From: Tropicimonas sp. IMCC6043
GTDB taxonomy: Bacteria > Pseudomonadota > Alphaproteobacteria > Rhodobacterales > Rhodobacteraceae
Reading direction: 5' to 3'
NCBI RefSeq assembly: GCF_004146235.1
Contig: NZ_SELO01000028.1
Span: 1-49,374 of the forward strand
Length of the DNA stretch: 49,374 nt
Below, piece after piece: positions 1 to 6,153 of the stretch. The notes beneath the pieces are model-generated. The model saw only the letters and a list, made by a program, of their open reading frames with translations, ran no database searches and was not told where the DNA came from. Every line of letters starts with the position of its first letter. Positions within the stretch are counted from its first letter, which is position 1. Position numbers and translations under genes: made by a program.

Positions 1-96
1 CCCCAGCACGCGGCAGATCCGACGCTCCGATACCTTCATCTCGCTGCGGATCAGGTCGATACAGGCTCGACGACGAGCGGGGCTCAGAAGTTTCCC
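1..96 (-). CDS. IS3-family transposase OrfB, N-terminal part (cut by window edge)
   Basis: In the -1 frame relative to orfA, the minus strand reads KLLSPARRRACIDLIRSE followed by MKVSERRICRVLG and then leaves the window. This is the typical N-terminus of IS3 OrfB, the catalytic DDE half. The frame is entered through the slippery heptamer at 90-96, so the product is probably an OrfAB fusion. The catalytic core lies outside the window, so activity cannot be judged. Confidence 0.75.
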
Positions 97-362
97 CGTG
101 CCGCCTCCTTCAGAATGAGCTTGTCCAATGTGAGGTCTGACACCGCCTTCCTCAGCCGCTCGTTCTCTTTCTGAAGGCGTTTGAGTTCCTTCAGTTGGTC
201 GGTTCCCATCCCACCATTCTGCTTCCGCCAACGGTAGTAGGTCTGCTCCGTTATGCGTACCTCGCGGATCGCATCAACGCGTGCCATGCCTTGCCCGACA
301 AGCACATCAACCTGCCGCAACTTCTGAACTATTTCCTCTGGCTTGTGCCGCTTGTTTGCCAT
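84..362 (-). CDS. IS3-family transposase OrfA
   Basis: This 92-residue protein is the DNA-binding half of an IS3 transposase. Residues about 5-50 form the helix-turn-helix (HKPEEIVQKLRQ ... ITEQTYYRWRKQNGGM), and residues about 56-88 form a heptad-rich coiled coil (LKELKRLQKENERLRK) that mediates OrfA/OrfAB multimerisation. The ATG lies about 40 bases inside the presumed element terminus. The last codons read GGA AAC TTC TGA and contain a GGGAAAC heptamer in the phase needed for -1 slippage into orfB. Length and motif order are normal for OrfA. Confidence 0.9.
   Translation of the reverse strand: MANKRHKPEEIVQKLRQVDVLVGQGMARVDAIREVRITEQTYYRWRKQNGGMGTDQLKELKRLQKENERLRKAVSDLTLDKLILKEAARGNF
90..96 (-). 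promoter_or_regulatory. Programmed -1 frameshift site (GGGAAAC) of the IS3 element
   Basis: The minus-strand heptamer G GGA AAC fits the X XXY YYZ slippery consensus in the zero frame of orfA. It lies one codon before the OrfA stop (84-86). Slippage by -1 reads ggg aaa ctt and continues into the OrfB frame. IS3 elements are known to make their transposase this way. No downstream pseudoknot was evaluated. Confidence 0.7.
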
Positions 363-404
363 TCTCTGTCCTCCGCTTCCTAAACATAACGGTGGACCAG
401 TTCA

Positions 405-975
405 GATGGGGCACTCCAAGGCGTTCCGGAAAGATCCCGAAAGGCACCCGCTCAAGACGCCGTCCGGCAAGTTCGAGCTGTTCAGTCACCACGTGCATGG
501 GTTCGGGTATGACGACTGTCCCGGCTTCGCCAAGTGGATCGAGCCGGCCGAGTGGCTGGGGTCGAAGCTCGCGGAGCGCTATCCAATCCATCTCCTGTCG
601 AACAAGGCGGCCACTAGGCTGCACAGCCAACTGGACTATGCGACCGTATCACAACGCTCCAAGATCGAGGGTCTCGAACCCATACTCATCAATCCGGTAG
701 ACGCCAAGCGACGCGGATTGAAAACCGGCATGCGAGTCAAAGTGTTCAACGAGCGTGGCGCCACCCACGCGGCAACCCTTGTTCCCGACGATGTCATGCC
801 GGGCGTCGCCATACTATCTTCCGGCGCCTAGTACGCGCCCGAGACGATGGGCGAAGTCGGGTCCATCGACCTCGGGGGGAACGCCAACGTCCTCACCCTC
901 GACAAGGGAACATCCCGCCTGGGCCAGGGAACATCGTCGCAAACTGCCCTGGTTGAGATTTCTGTGGCGTCCTAG
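405..975 (+). pseudogene. Molybdopterin oxidoreductase (BisC/TorA/DorA type), C-terminal remnant
   Basis: From the IS edge the plus strand encodes the C-terminal region of a DMSO/TMAO/biotin-sulfoxide reductase-type enzyme: HPLKTPSGKFELFS, then AEWLGSK, then YPIHLLSNKAATRLHSQLD, then the molybdopterin-dinucleotide-binding domain (EPILINPVDAKRRGLKTG, VFNERGA). Two lesions are visible. The N-terminal two thirds are missing at the IS end, and an amber codon (829-831) interrupts SSGA-stop-YAPETMGEVGS where family members normally have Trp. The frame remains open after the amber through GNANVLTLDKGTSRLGQG to a stop at 973-975. The 5' part may survive on the other side of the IS, outside the window. 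Confidence 0.8.
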
Positions 976-1300
976 AAATTCCGCCAAGTCTCTGGCAGTT
1001 TCCGTGAGCCTCTTGTCTGTCTGTTTGATGCCGAGGTCTCATCGTGAGACCGTTTGGTCGGGATGGAACAAAGCAATAGAAAATGGCGCGACATGGCTAT
1101 GTGGGACGTCGGCGTTGCTGTTCGGCGATCGTACGATTACAGCGCGAGGCCGGATCGGAGGGCTGGTTCATGGGATTAACCGAAGGGCGGAAAGGAGCGT
1201 ACAGTATGGGAGTTGAACGCACTGCGCTCCTGGCGAGGAGGACATGCCGCCACAGTCTTGCGACAGCAGCGTCCACCGCGCATGGCATGAAAGGCGAACG
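976..1300 (+). other. Intergenic stretch before the IclR-type regulator
   Basis: About 325 bases lie between the end of the oxidoreductase remnant and the regulator start. Several short overlapping ORFs occur but have no recognisable product and no good ribosome-binding site. No RNA gene, terminator or repeat was recognised. The regulator promoter is presumably here. Confidence 0.4.
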
Positions 1301-2128
1301 ATGATGCCCGGCGAAAAGACGTCCACTCGTGAAGAAAGCCGTCATGTCAACAGCGTCCAGAACATGCTCGATATTCTGGACTGCTTCGATTTCCGGCACA
1401 CAGAGCTATCACTCACCTCGCTGAGCGAACGAACCGGTATCGCAAAGAGTAGGCTGACCAAACTTTGCAACACGTTGCTCCACAGCCGGTATTTGTCGCG
1501 CAATGGCGATAGCCTCAAGTTTCGGCTGGGACCGCAAATGATGGTGCTCGGTCGGCTGGCCGAAAAGACATCCGGTTTGGAGCAGATCTCGCGGCCTGCG
1601 GTCCGGAAACTCGCGGAAGAGACGAGCGAGACAGCTGCCCTCTTCGTCACTCAGGGAACGCGTCGGCTATGCCTCGTAAGGGAGGACGGTGATTTTCCCA
1701 TCCGATACGTCAATGCGGAGGGAGATATTCTGGATCTCTACCGCGGGGCCGCAGCAATGGTCTTGCTGGCCTATATGGACGAAGAAAAGCGGGACCAGAT
1801 CCTGAAGACGCTGGAACGAGACCCGGACACCCTGCTTTCGCCATCGTGGATGGAACTGCACGAACAGGAATTGGCAACGATCCGGCGCCGGGGATATGCC
1901 GTCGGGTTGGGAACCGTGCTTCCGGATGTGGCGTCGATTGCGGCGCCGATCTTTGACTATAGCGGAGTCTGCAGGGCGGCGATCGCCGTGGTCGGTCCCC
2001 TGGCGCGGTTCTCTCCAGAGCGACGCGAAGTCCTTTCGTGCCAGGTGCTGCAGACCGCAAACGGTATGTCGCGTGTTCTCGGTTTCGAGCCTGAACCACC
2101 AACCGAAGACGCTGAAGCTGCCGACTGA
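1301..2128 (+). CDS. IclR-family transcriptional regulator
   Basis: This is a 275-residue IclR-type regulator. Residues about 13-75 form the winged helix-turn-helix (HVNSVQNMLDILDCF, LSLTSLSERTGIAKSRLTKL, RYLSRNGDSLKFRLG). The rest is the effector-binding domain, with DLYRGAAAMVLLAYM, an EQELATIRRRGYAVGLG segment and SIAAPIFDYSGVCRAAIAVVG typical of the family. The ATG-ATG at 1301/1304 is preferred over an upstream ATG at 1244 because an AAGGCGA ribosome-binding sequence precedes it and homology starts only there. IclR proteins usually control a neighbouring catabolic gene set. No intact candidate target adjoins it here, so its ligand is unknown. It may once have controlled the disrupted oxidoreductase region. 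Confidence 0.9.
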   Translation: MMPGEKTSTREESRHVNSVQNMLDILDCFDFRHTELSLTSLSERTGIAKSRLTKLCNTLLHSRYLSRNGDSLKFRLGPQMMVLGRLAEKTSGLEQISRPAVRKLAEETSETAALFVTQGTRRLCLVREDGDFPIRYVNAEGDILDLYRGAAAMVLLAYMDEEKRDQILKTLERDPDTLLSPSWMELHEQELATIRRRGYAVGLGTVLPDVASIAAPIFDYSGVCRAAIAVVGPLARFSPERREVLSCQVLQTANGMSRVLGFEPEPPTEDAEAAD

Positions 2129-2167
2129 GGCAGCTTCCAAAGGGGGCATCAACATGTGCCGCGGACG

Positions 2168-2193
2168 ATGACACCTCGAGCGGGAGGTGTCAT
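2168..2193 (+). terminator. Hairpin terminator after the IclR-type regulator
   Basis: A perfect 10-bp inverted repeat, ATGACACCTC (2168-2177) and GAGGTGTCAT (2184-2193), encloses a 6-base loop 40 bases after the iclR-type stop codon. There is no clear T run after it, so it may act with Rho or only stabilise the 3' end. Confidence 0.5.
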
Positions 2194-2336
2194 GTCGACC
2201 AAATCTTTCCCCGCTTCATCCGGATGTCTGTTGGCGGCTCGTCCATTTGACTTCACAAAATTTGACTGGTGACGAAAACAACTCGAAGAACAATGCCTTC
2301 GACGGCACTATGGATATGAGGGCTCGCGAGAATCTC

Positions 2337-2365
2337 TTGAATTGGCTGTATCGGCAGAGTAGAGA
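2337..2365 (+). promoter_or_regulatory. Candidate promoter of tRNA-Gly
   Basis: TTGAAT (2337-2342), a 17-base spacer and TAGAGA (2360-2365) give a sigma-70-like promoter whose start would lie a few bases before the tRNA at 2375. The -10 is imperfect. Confidence 0.4.
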
Positions 2366-2374
2366 GAGCGCGCT

Positions 2375-2448
2375 GCGGGTATGGTGAAATGGTATCACAC
2401 GAGCTTCCCAAGCTCTTGGCGCGGGTTCGATTCCCGCTACCCGCTCCA
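2375..2448 (+). tRNA. tRNA-Gly (anticodon CCC)
   Basis: The 74-nt sequence folds as a tRNA. The acceptor stem is GCGGGTA (2375-2381) with TACCCGC (2438-2444), a T discriminator base and an encoded CCA (2446-2448). The anticodon loop TTCCCAA gives anticodon CCC, and the T arm GCGGG-TTCGATT-CCCGC is perfect. It closely resembles bacterial tRNA-Gly(CCC). The outermost anticodon-stem pair is C-T, a mismatch also tolerated in other tRNAs. It is convergent with the glycosyltransferase at 2470. Antisense reading of the tRNA produces a spurious protein-like ORF that should not be annotated. Confidence 0.95.
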
Positions 2449-2469
2449 GCTTCCAGTCTTTTCGAACCC

Positions 2470-3435
2470 TCACGCCGGCGCCGTCCAGAGCGCCGCCCGT
2501 TCGCTTTCGATCTCCGCCACCGCCGCGGCCTTGCCGCGGCGCAGCGCGCGGCGCTGATAGGCGCGGATGAAGGCCACGAGTTCCGGGTCGTCGAGTTGCC
2601 GCTCGCCGCGCAGCCACGCCCCGAGATAGCCCTGCAGCATCGCCAGCCCGCCGAGCACATAGGGCGGCTCGGCCATCCGGAAGACGCAGGTGGCGAGGTA
2701 GAAGAGCGGGTCGGAGCCCATGAAATACTGGCCAAACCCGTGCCGGCGCCTGCCGGTCCAGATCGAGATCTGCGACGAGCCCATAGGGCGCAGATGTTCG
2801 AAGCGCAGGTCCGGCTCGTCCCAGCTCCGGGCGATCCAGCCCAGCCGCCGCGCCTTGTGGCAGTCGATCGCATCCCACATCACCTCGCGGACATAGCCGC
2901 CGATCGCCTCGAAGCATTCTCGGCGGTAGAATTTCGTCATGCCGACCGACATCTCGTCGCCGCGCCGCTCCGAGACGAGCGCGCCGCTGCGCCGGACATA
3001 GGGCTTGCCGGAGCAGGTGCCGAGCCGCGGCTCCGCCTCCATCCGCTCCACGAGGATCTCGAAATAGCGCGGCGGCAGATCGAGATCGAGGTCGAGCTTG
3101 CAGGAATAGGCGTAATCGGCTGGCTCGATCGTGGCGTATCCGGCGTAGAAGGCCTCGATGACACCCGGACCGACGGCGCGATGGCCGCGGTCGGGCTTCT
3201 TCACGACGCGGATCCAGTCGTGGCGGGCGGTATAATCCGCAAGGATCTCGGGCGTTTCGTCGCTCGAGCCGTCGTCGACGATGACCCAGAGCGCCGGCGG
3301 CAGGCTCTGCGCGATCACGCTGTCGAGCGTGCGGCGCATGAACTCTGCCTCGTTGCGGCAGGGCGAGATCAGGACGTAGGAACGGTCGGGCACGGGAACT
3401 GTCCTTGGGCGAACGGGTCGATGCTCTTGTTTCAT
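2470..3435 (-). CDS. Glycosyltransferase family 2 protein
   Basis: This 321-residue protein has a GT-A fold. The N-terminal nucleotide-sugar binding region includes YVLISPCRNEAEFMRRTLDS (about 20-39) and VIVDDGSSDETPEIL (about 50-64). A metal-binding acidic cluster (KLDLDLDLPPRYFEIL) replaces the usual DxD. Downstream are FYRRECFEAIGG and a DEPDLRFEHLRPMG segment. No membrane segment is evident, so it is probably a cytoplasmic transferase for exopolysaccharide or lipid-linked sugars. The start at 3435 was chosen because upstream in-frame codons run into the divergent neighbour. It is divergently arranged with a GT4 enzyme (3542), which suggests a joint surface-glycan role. Substrate is not inferable. 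Confidence 0.88.
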   Translation of the reverse strand: MKQEHRPVRPRTVPVPDRSYVLISPCRNEAEFMRRTLDSVIAQSLPPALWVIVDDGSSDETPEILADYTARHDWIRVVKKPDRGHRAVGPGVIEAFYAGYATIEPADYAYSCKLDLDLDLPPRYFEILVERMEAEPRLGTCSGKPYVRRSGALVSERRGDEMSVGMTKFYRRECFEAIGGYVREVMWDAIDCHKARRLGWIARSWDEPDLRFEHLRPMGSSQISIWTGRRRHGFGQYFMGSDPLFYLATCVFRMAEPPYVLGGLAMLQGYLGAWLRGERQLDDPELVAFIRAYQRRALRRGKAAAVAEIESERAALWTAPA

Positions 3436-3541
3436 CGCAAAGGCGCGTATTGCAACAGGCGATGCGGAAACTCCTGTGATGTCTGGCGCCGAGCGGCTAG
3501 GGTCGCGGCATCGATTTGACCAGTTGAGACGCTTGCCGGAC

Positions 3542-4855
3542 ATGAATGACAGCAAGACCGCGCCGATCCCGCCGGCCGCCCGGACCCTCCCGCGCATCGC
3601 CTATCTCACCTCGCAATATCCGACGGTATCGCACACCTTCATCCTGCGCGAGGTCGAGACGCTGCGCCGCCTCGGGGCGGAGGTGCTGACCTGTTCGATC
3701 CGGCGGACCCCGCCCGCACAGCATCGCGGCCCGGCCGAGCGGGATGCGGCCGCGACCACGTTCAACGTGCTGCAATCGCTGCGCAGTCCGCGCCGGGTCC
3801 TCGCCGCCCAGGCGCGTTATCTCCGGCGACCGGGCCGCTACTCTGCAACCCTGGCGCTGGCGCTCCGGACCAGCGGTCCGGGGCTCCGGGCCTGGCTCTA
3901 CCAGTGGATCTATTTCCTCGAGGCGGTGATGCTTGCCGACCACCTCGAAAGCGAGCGGGTCACGCATCTGCACAACCATTTCACGTCGGGCTGCGGCACG
4001 GTGGCGATGCTGGCCTCCGAGCTGAGCGGCATCCCCTTCAGCCTCACCCTGCACGGGCCGGCCGATCTCGAGGAGCCGCGGCGCTGGCGCCTTGACGAGA
4101 AGGTCGCGCGGGCGCGCTTCGTCGCCGCGATCAGCCATTTCGCACGTAGCCAGCTGATGCTCCGGAGCGACCCCACGCACTGGCCGAAGATCCGCATCGT
4201 GCATTGCGGTGTCGCGCCGGCGCGCTATGAAGCGGAGGCCGGCGATCCGATCCCGGAACGTCGCGACGGCGAGATCCGGCTGCTCTTCGTCGGCCGGCTG
4301 GCGCCGGTCAAGGGGCTCAGGATCCTGCTCGAGGCGATGGGGCACCTCATGGTTTCCCTGCCGGACCTGCATCTCGTCATTGTCGGCGACGGCCCGGATC
4401 GCGCCGCGCTGGAGGCCGCCGCCGCGCCGCTCGGCGCCGCGGTAAGCTTCACTGGCTATCTCTCTCAGGACGAGGTCGCCAGCGCCATGCAATCCTGCGA
4501 CATCTTCGTGTTGCCGAGCTTTGCCGAGGGCGTGCCGGTGGTGCTGATGGAGGCGTTGGCGAGTTGCCGGCCGGTCATCGCCACGCAGGTGGCCGGGGTG
4601 GGCGAACTTGTCGAGGATGGCAAGAGCGGCTTCATCGTCCCGCCGGGCGATGCCGCGACGTTGGCCGACCGGATCGGTCGCCTAGCCGCCGATCCGGAGC
4701 TTCGCGACCGGATGGGACGGCACGGTCAGGCGGTCGTCCGGGCGGAATTCGACATCGAGACCGAGGCGGCCCGGCTCGCGCGCCTTCTGGTCGACGTGCC
4801 GGGAACGGGCAGCGCACCGCGGCCGGAGCCATTGTCAATCGCATCGGACGGTTGA
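3542..4855 (+). CDS. Glycosyltransferase family 4 protein (colanic-acid WcaL-like)
   Basis: This 437-residue GT-B glycosyltransferase has an N-terminal acceptor domain (RIAYLTSQYPTVSHTFILRE, then THLHNHFTSGCGTVAMLASE and FSLTLHGPADLEEP) and a C-terminal donor domain (RLLFVGRLAPVKGLRILLEA and the E-x7-E motif in FAEGVPVVLMEALA). The N-terminal pattern matches WcaL/AmsK-like transferases that extend exopolysaccharide repeat units on a lipid carrier. The ATG at 3542 begins MNDSKTAPIPPAART; the longer in-frame start at 3476 falls in the shared promoter region with the divergent GT2 gene. Sugar specificity is unknown. Confidence 0.9.
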   Translation: MNDSKTAPIPPAARTLPRIAYLTSQYPTVSHTFILREVETLRRLGAEVLTCSIRRTPPAQHRGPAERDAAATTFNVLQSLRSPRRVLAAQARYLRRPGRYSATLALALRTSGPGLRAWLYQWIYFLEAVMLADHLESERVTHLHNHFTSGCGTVAMLASELSGIPFSLTLHGPADLEEPRRWRLDEKVARARFVAAISHFARSQLMLRSDPTHWPKIRIVHCGVAPARYEAEAGDPIPERRDGEIRLLFVGRLAPVKGLRILLEAMGHLMVSLPDLHLVIVGDGPDRAALEAAAAPLGAAVSFTGYLSQDEVASAMQSCDIFVLPSFAEGVPVVLMEALASCRPVIATQVAGVGELVEDGKSGFIVPPGDAATLADRIGRLAADPELRDRMGRHGQAVVRAEFDIETEAARLARLLVDVPGTGSAPRPEPLSIASDG

Positions 4856-4883
4856 GGCGCTCCGGCGCGGTCCGCAGATCCAC

Positions 4884-4928
4884 AAAAAAACGGCGGCGAC
4901 ACGGGGGAGGAGTTCCGTGTCGCCGCCG
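4884..4928 (-). terminator. Terminator of the DUF1127 gene, with a CUCCUCCC loop
   Basis: A perfect 14-bp stem (CGGCGGCGACACGG at 4891-4904 with CCGTGTCGCCGCCG at 4915-4928) is followed on the minus strand by seven T (4890-4884), a strong intrinsic terminator for the DUF1127 transcript. Its minus-strand loop contains CUCCUCCC, the same core as the eight hairpins at 5420-5849, so it belongs to the same family of stem-loops and may also be functional as RNA. Confidence 0.8.
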
Positions 4929-4971
4929 GATGTGCGACCGAGAGGGAGGAGGGCGGTCGCGGGAAAGCGTC

Positions 4972-5187
4972 TCAGGCCGCGTCTACGGCGGCGCGAGCGA
5001 TCTCAGGGAATTGGCTGCGGTTCAGGCCCAGGTCATCGGCCTCGCGGTCGCTCATCTCGTTGAGTTCGCGGAGCGTACGGCGATAGGCGCGGAACTGGTT
5101 GACCTTCCGGCGGGCGCTCTCTGTGGTCGCGGTGAACCAGGCGCTCATCGGGCCGGCGTCGATGCGGGATGTCTGTGCAAGTTCCAT
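4972..5187 (-). CDS. DUF1127 small RNA-associated protein (CcaF1-like)
   Basis: This is a 71-residue, Arg-rich protein. The DUF1127 core is RRKVNQFRAYRRTLRELNEM followed by SDREADDLGLNRSQFPEIAR. In Rhodobacter sphaeroides the DUF1127 protein CcaF1, of similar size, sits in an operon with the CcsR small RNAs and is reported to bind RNA and affect their maturation. That knowledge plus the adjacent hairpin array (5414-5849) makes an RNA-binding role likely here. An AAGGA ribosome-binding site (plus 5196-5200) precedes the ATG at 5187. A candidate promoter lies at 5269-5296 and a terminator at 4884-4928. In R. sphaeroides the protein gene precedes the RNAs; here it follows them on the same strand. 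Confidence 0.88.
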   Translation of the reverse strand: MELAQTSRIDAGPMSAWFTATTESARRKVNQFRAYRRTLRELNEMSDREADDLGLNRSQFPEIARAAVDAA

Positions 5188-5245
5188 GTCACGTGTCCTT
5201 CGGAGTGTCCGGATCGGTCCCGGACCGGTTGCGAGCGCCGCTTCA

Positions 5246-5325
5246 TGTTAGCGCTCTCTTCGACGCACAACCTAGTCATTCCACCGGCAGTCACAATCGG
5301 GAGTCCGGTCAAACCCGCTATGCAG
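5246..5325 (-). promoter_or_regulatory. Shared regulatory block A (upstream of DUF1127)
   Basis: On the minus strand this block starts with CTGCATAGCGG (5325-5315) and ends with AGCGCTAACA (5255-5246), exactly 59 bases apart. The same two sequences, also 59 bases apart, occur in block B at 5943-6022 before the hairpin array. A TTGA at the same offset after the first motif and a GATT further in are also shared. Either both are binding sites of the same regulator, or the two promoter regions are a duplication. Confidence 0.6.
5269..5296 (-). promoter_or_regulatory. Candidate promoter of the DUF1127 gene
   Basis: On the minus strand TTGTGA (5296-5291), a 16-base spacer and TAGGTT (5274-5269) would start transcription near 5262, leaving a 75-nt leader. 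It was located by projecting from the candidate promoter of the hairpin array at 5966-5993 (TTGAGA, 16 bases, TATTTT), because both sit at the same distance from two shared flanking motifs (5246-5255 and 5315-5325). The elements resemble alphaproteobacterial heat-shock-type or sigma-70 promoters, but the match is weak. Confidence 0.35.
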
Positions 5326-5413
5326 AAGGGTCGTATCGAGCCCGTGGGAGAGGCTGCGCGACGACGCCTGTTCCCGGAGGGGCCGCTGCCGGACGAACGA
5401 TGCTGAGGGGCAG

Positions 5414-5491
5414 AAAAAAGCGGCGACACCAGGGAGGAGGGAGGTGTCGCTGCCAAAACACAGAAAACCCAGGGAGGAGGACGGGTTCTCT
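5414..5491 (-). ncRNA. Cuckoo/CcsR-like small RNA, copy 4 (terminator copy)
   Basis: Two adjacent hairpins: 5462-5470 with 5483-5491, and 5420-5430 with 5443-5453. Both minus-strand loops contain CCUCCUCCC. The A-C mismatch in the first stem as read on the plus strand becomes a G-U wobble on the minus strand, which favours minus-strand transcription. The second hairpin is followed by six T (5419-5414) and is therefore also the intrinsic terminator of the array. The two-hairpin plan with CCUCCUCCC loops is the definition of the CcsR/cuckoo RNAs of R. sphaeroides and relatives. Confidence 0.8.
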
Positions 5492-5545
5492 GATCCTGTA
5501 ACCGCGCCGCGTGGGCGCGGGCCGGTCCAGCCGGCGAAGAAGGGT

Positions 5546-5616
5546 GCGGCGACACCAGGGAGGAGGAAGGTGCCGCCGCGGAACCGAAAGACCCAGGGAG
5601 GAGGACGGATCTTCGG
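5546..5616 (-). ncRNA. Cuckoo/CcsR-like small RNA, copy 3
   Basis: Two hairpins: 5584-5594 with 5606-5616 (stem with a small internal loop), and 5546-5556 with 5569-5579. Both minus-strand loops contain CCUCCUCCC. In the second stem a plus-strand A-C mismatch is a G-U wobble on the minus strand. The spacer toward copy 4 (5492-5545) holds further GC-rich hairpins such as GCCGG-TCCAG-CCGGC. Confidence 0.78.
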
Positions 5617-5672
5617 AACTGTAAACTTGTTGCGCCGTTTCGGCGCGCCGGGCGAACCCGGCCGTATCGGGT

Positions 5673-5749
5673 GCGGTGACACCGGGAGGAGGAGGGTGCC
5701 GCCGCCGAAACTGGTGACCCGGGGAGGAGGATCGGGTCGTCCGGTTTCG
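5673..5749 (-). ncRNA. Cuckoo/CcsR-like small RNA, copy 2
   Basis: Two directly abutting hairpins: 5706-5720 with 5734-5749, and 5673-5683 with 5695-5705. Both minus-strand loops contain CCUCCUCCC. The spacer toward copy 3 (5617-5672) contains two small hairpins, GCGCCG-TTT-CGGCGC and CCGGG-CGAA-CCCGG, which could be removed during processing. Confidence 0.78.
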
Positions 5750-5778
5750 TATCTCCGCCCTTGCGGGCGGTATCTTGT

Positions 5779-5849
5779 GGCGGCAGCATCAGGGAGGAGG
5801 AGGATGCTGCCGCCGTATCAGAGAGCCCAGGGAGGAGACGGGCTTCTGA
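5779..5849 (-). ncRNA. Cuckoo/CcsR-like small RNA, copy 1 (promoter-proximal)
   Basis: Two hairpins: 5818-5828 with 5840-5849, and a perfect 12-bp stem 5779-5790 with 5803-5814. The second minus-strand loop holds CCUCCUCCC; the first holds UCUCCUCCC, one base off. The motif pairs with Shine-Dalgarno sequences and resembles the 3' end of 16S rRNA. In R. sphaeroides these RNAs are stress-induced and influence C1 metabolism and redox balance; that role is borrowed here, not shown. Confidence 0.78.
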
Positions 5850-5942
5850 ATGCTATGTCCTGCGCCACCGATCTTCCTCCGGATCTTTCAAGATGTCCTG
5901 CCAGAGACAGGTTTCGATCTCGTTAGCGCCGGAAGGAGTGAC

Positions 5943-6022
5943 TGTTAGCGCTTTCGTTGGAATTCAAAATAAGGAAGACGGCAGGTTTCTCAATCGCTGT
6001 CGGGCTCAATGCCGCTATGCAG
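5943..6022 (-). promoter_or_regulatory. Shared regulatory block B (upstream of the hairpin array)
   Basis: On the minus strand CTGCATAGCGG (6022-6012) and AGCGCTAACA (5952-5943) are 59 bases apart, as in block A at 5246-5325. A third GCGCTAAC occurs at 5929-5922. On the plus strand the first motif overlaps an inverted repeat TATGCA-gcatt-TGCATA (6016-6032). A candidate promoter, TTGAGA (5993-5988), 16 bases, TATTTT (5971-5966), lies between the motifs and would give a leader of about 110 nt before the first hairpin. Confidence 0.6.
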
Positions 6023-6153
6023 CATTTGCATACGTTCTTCTGACCTAAATTCTGGCGCCGTGCCTCGAATTTGAGCGGGCATCGAACCGACCTTGCACTC
6101 CGCGCAGGGCGCGGTAGGTGTTCAAGCAGGATTTCCGGAAGCTGGATGGAAAA

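Larger units (their letters stand above)
1..404 (-). mobile_element. IS3-family insertion sequence, one end (partial)
   Basis: The minus strand encodes an IS3-type orfA followed, in the -1 frame, by the start of orfB, which runs off the window at base 1. On the minus strand the sequence just outside orfA begins TGAACTGGTCCACCG, the kind of TG-starting terminus seen at IS3-family ends, so the element probably ends near base 404. Immediately beyond it, the reading frame of a molybdopterin oxidoreductase resumes in mid-protein, which supports the boundary. The other terminus and any target duplication are outside the window, so the exact edge is inferred. Confidence 0.8.

Noticed and set aside
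2216-2917. Minus-strand ORF with the segment RVAGIEPAPRAWEARVIPFH
   Set aside because: This peptide type is the well-known artefact of translating a tRNA antisense; the ORF spans the tRNA-Gly at 2375-2448 and then runs antiphase through the glycosyltransferase.
4564-5406. Long Arg/Gly-rich plus-strand ORF over the GT4 end and the DUF1127 gene
   Set aside because: It is a frame shadow of the GT4 gene that continues through the terminator and antisense to DUF1127; no family resemblance.
5145-5789. Minus-strand ORF with repeated SSLVSP / LLPG segments
   Set aside because: The apparent protein repeats come from translating the hairpin loops and stems of the small RNA array; there is no ribosome-binding site and the repeat unit is the RNA motif.
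5414-5849. Repeated GGGAGGAGG on the plus strand as multiple ribosome-binding sites or a CRISPR-like array
   Set aside because: Spacing is irregular, no start codons follow, stems differ between copies, and wobble patterns and T runs point to minus-strand hairpin RNAs instead.
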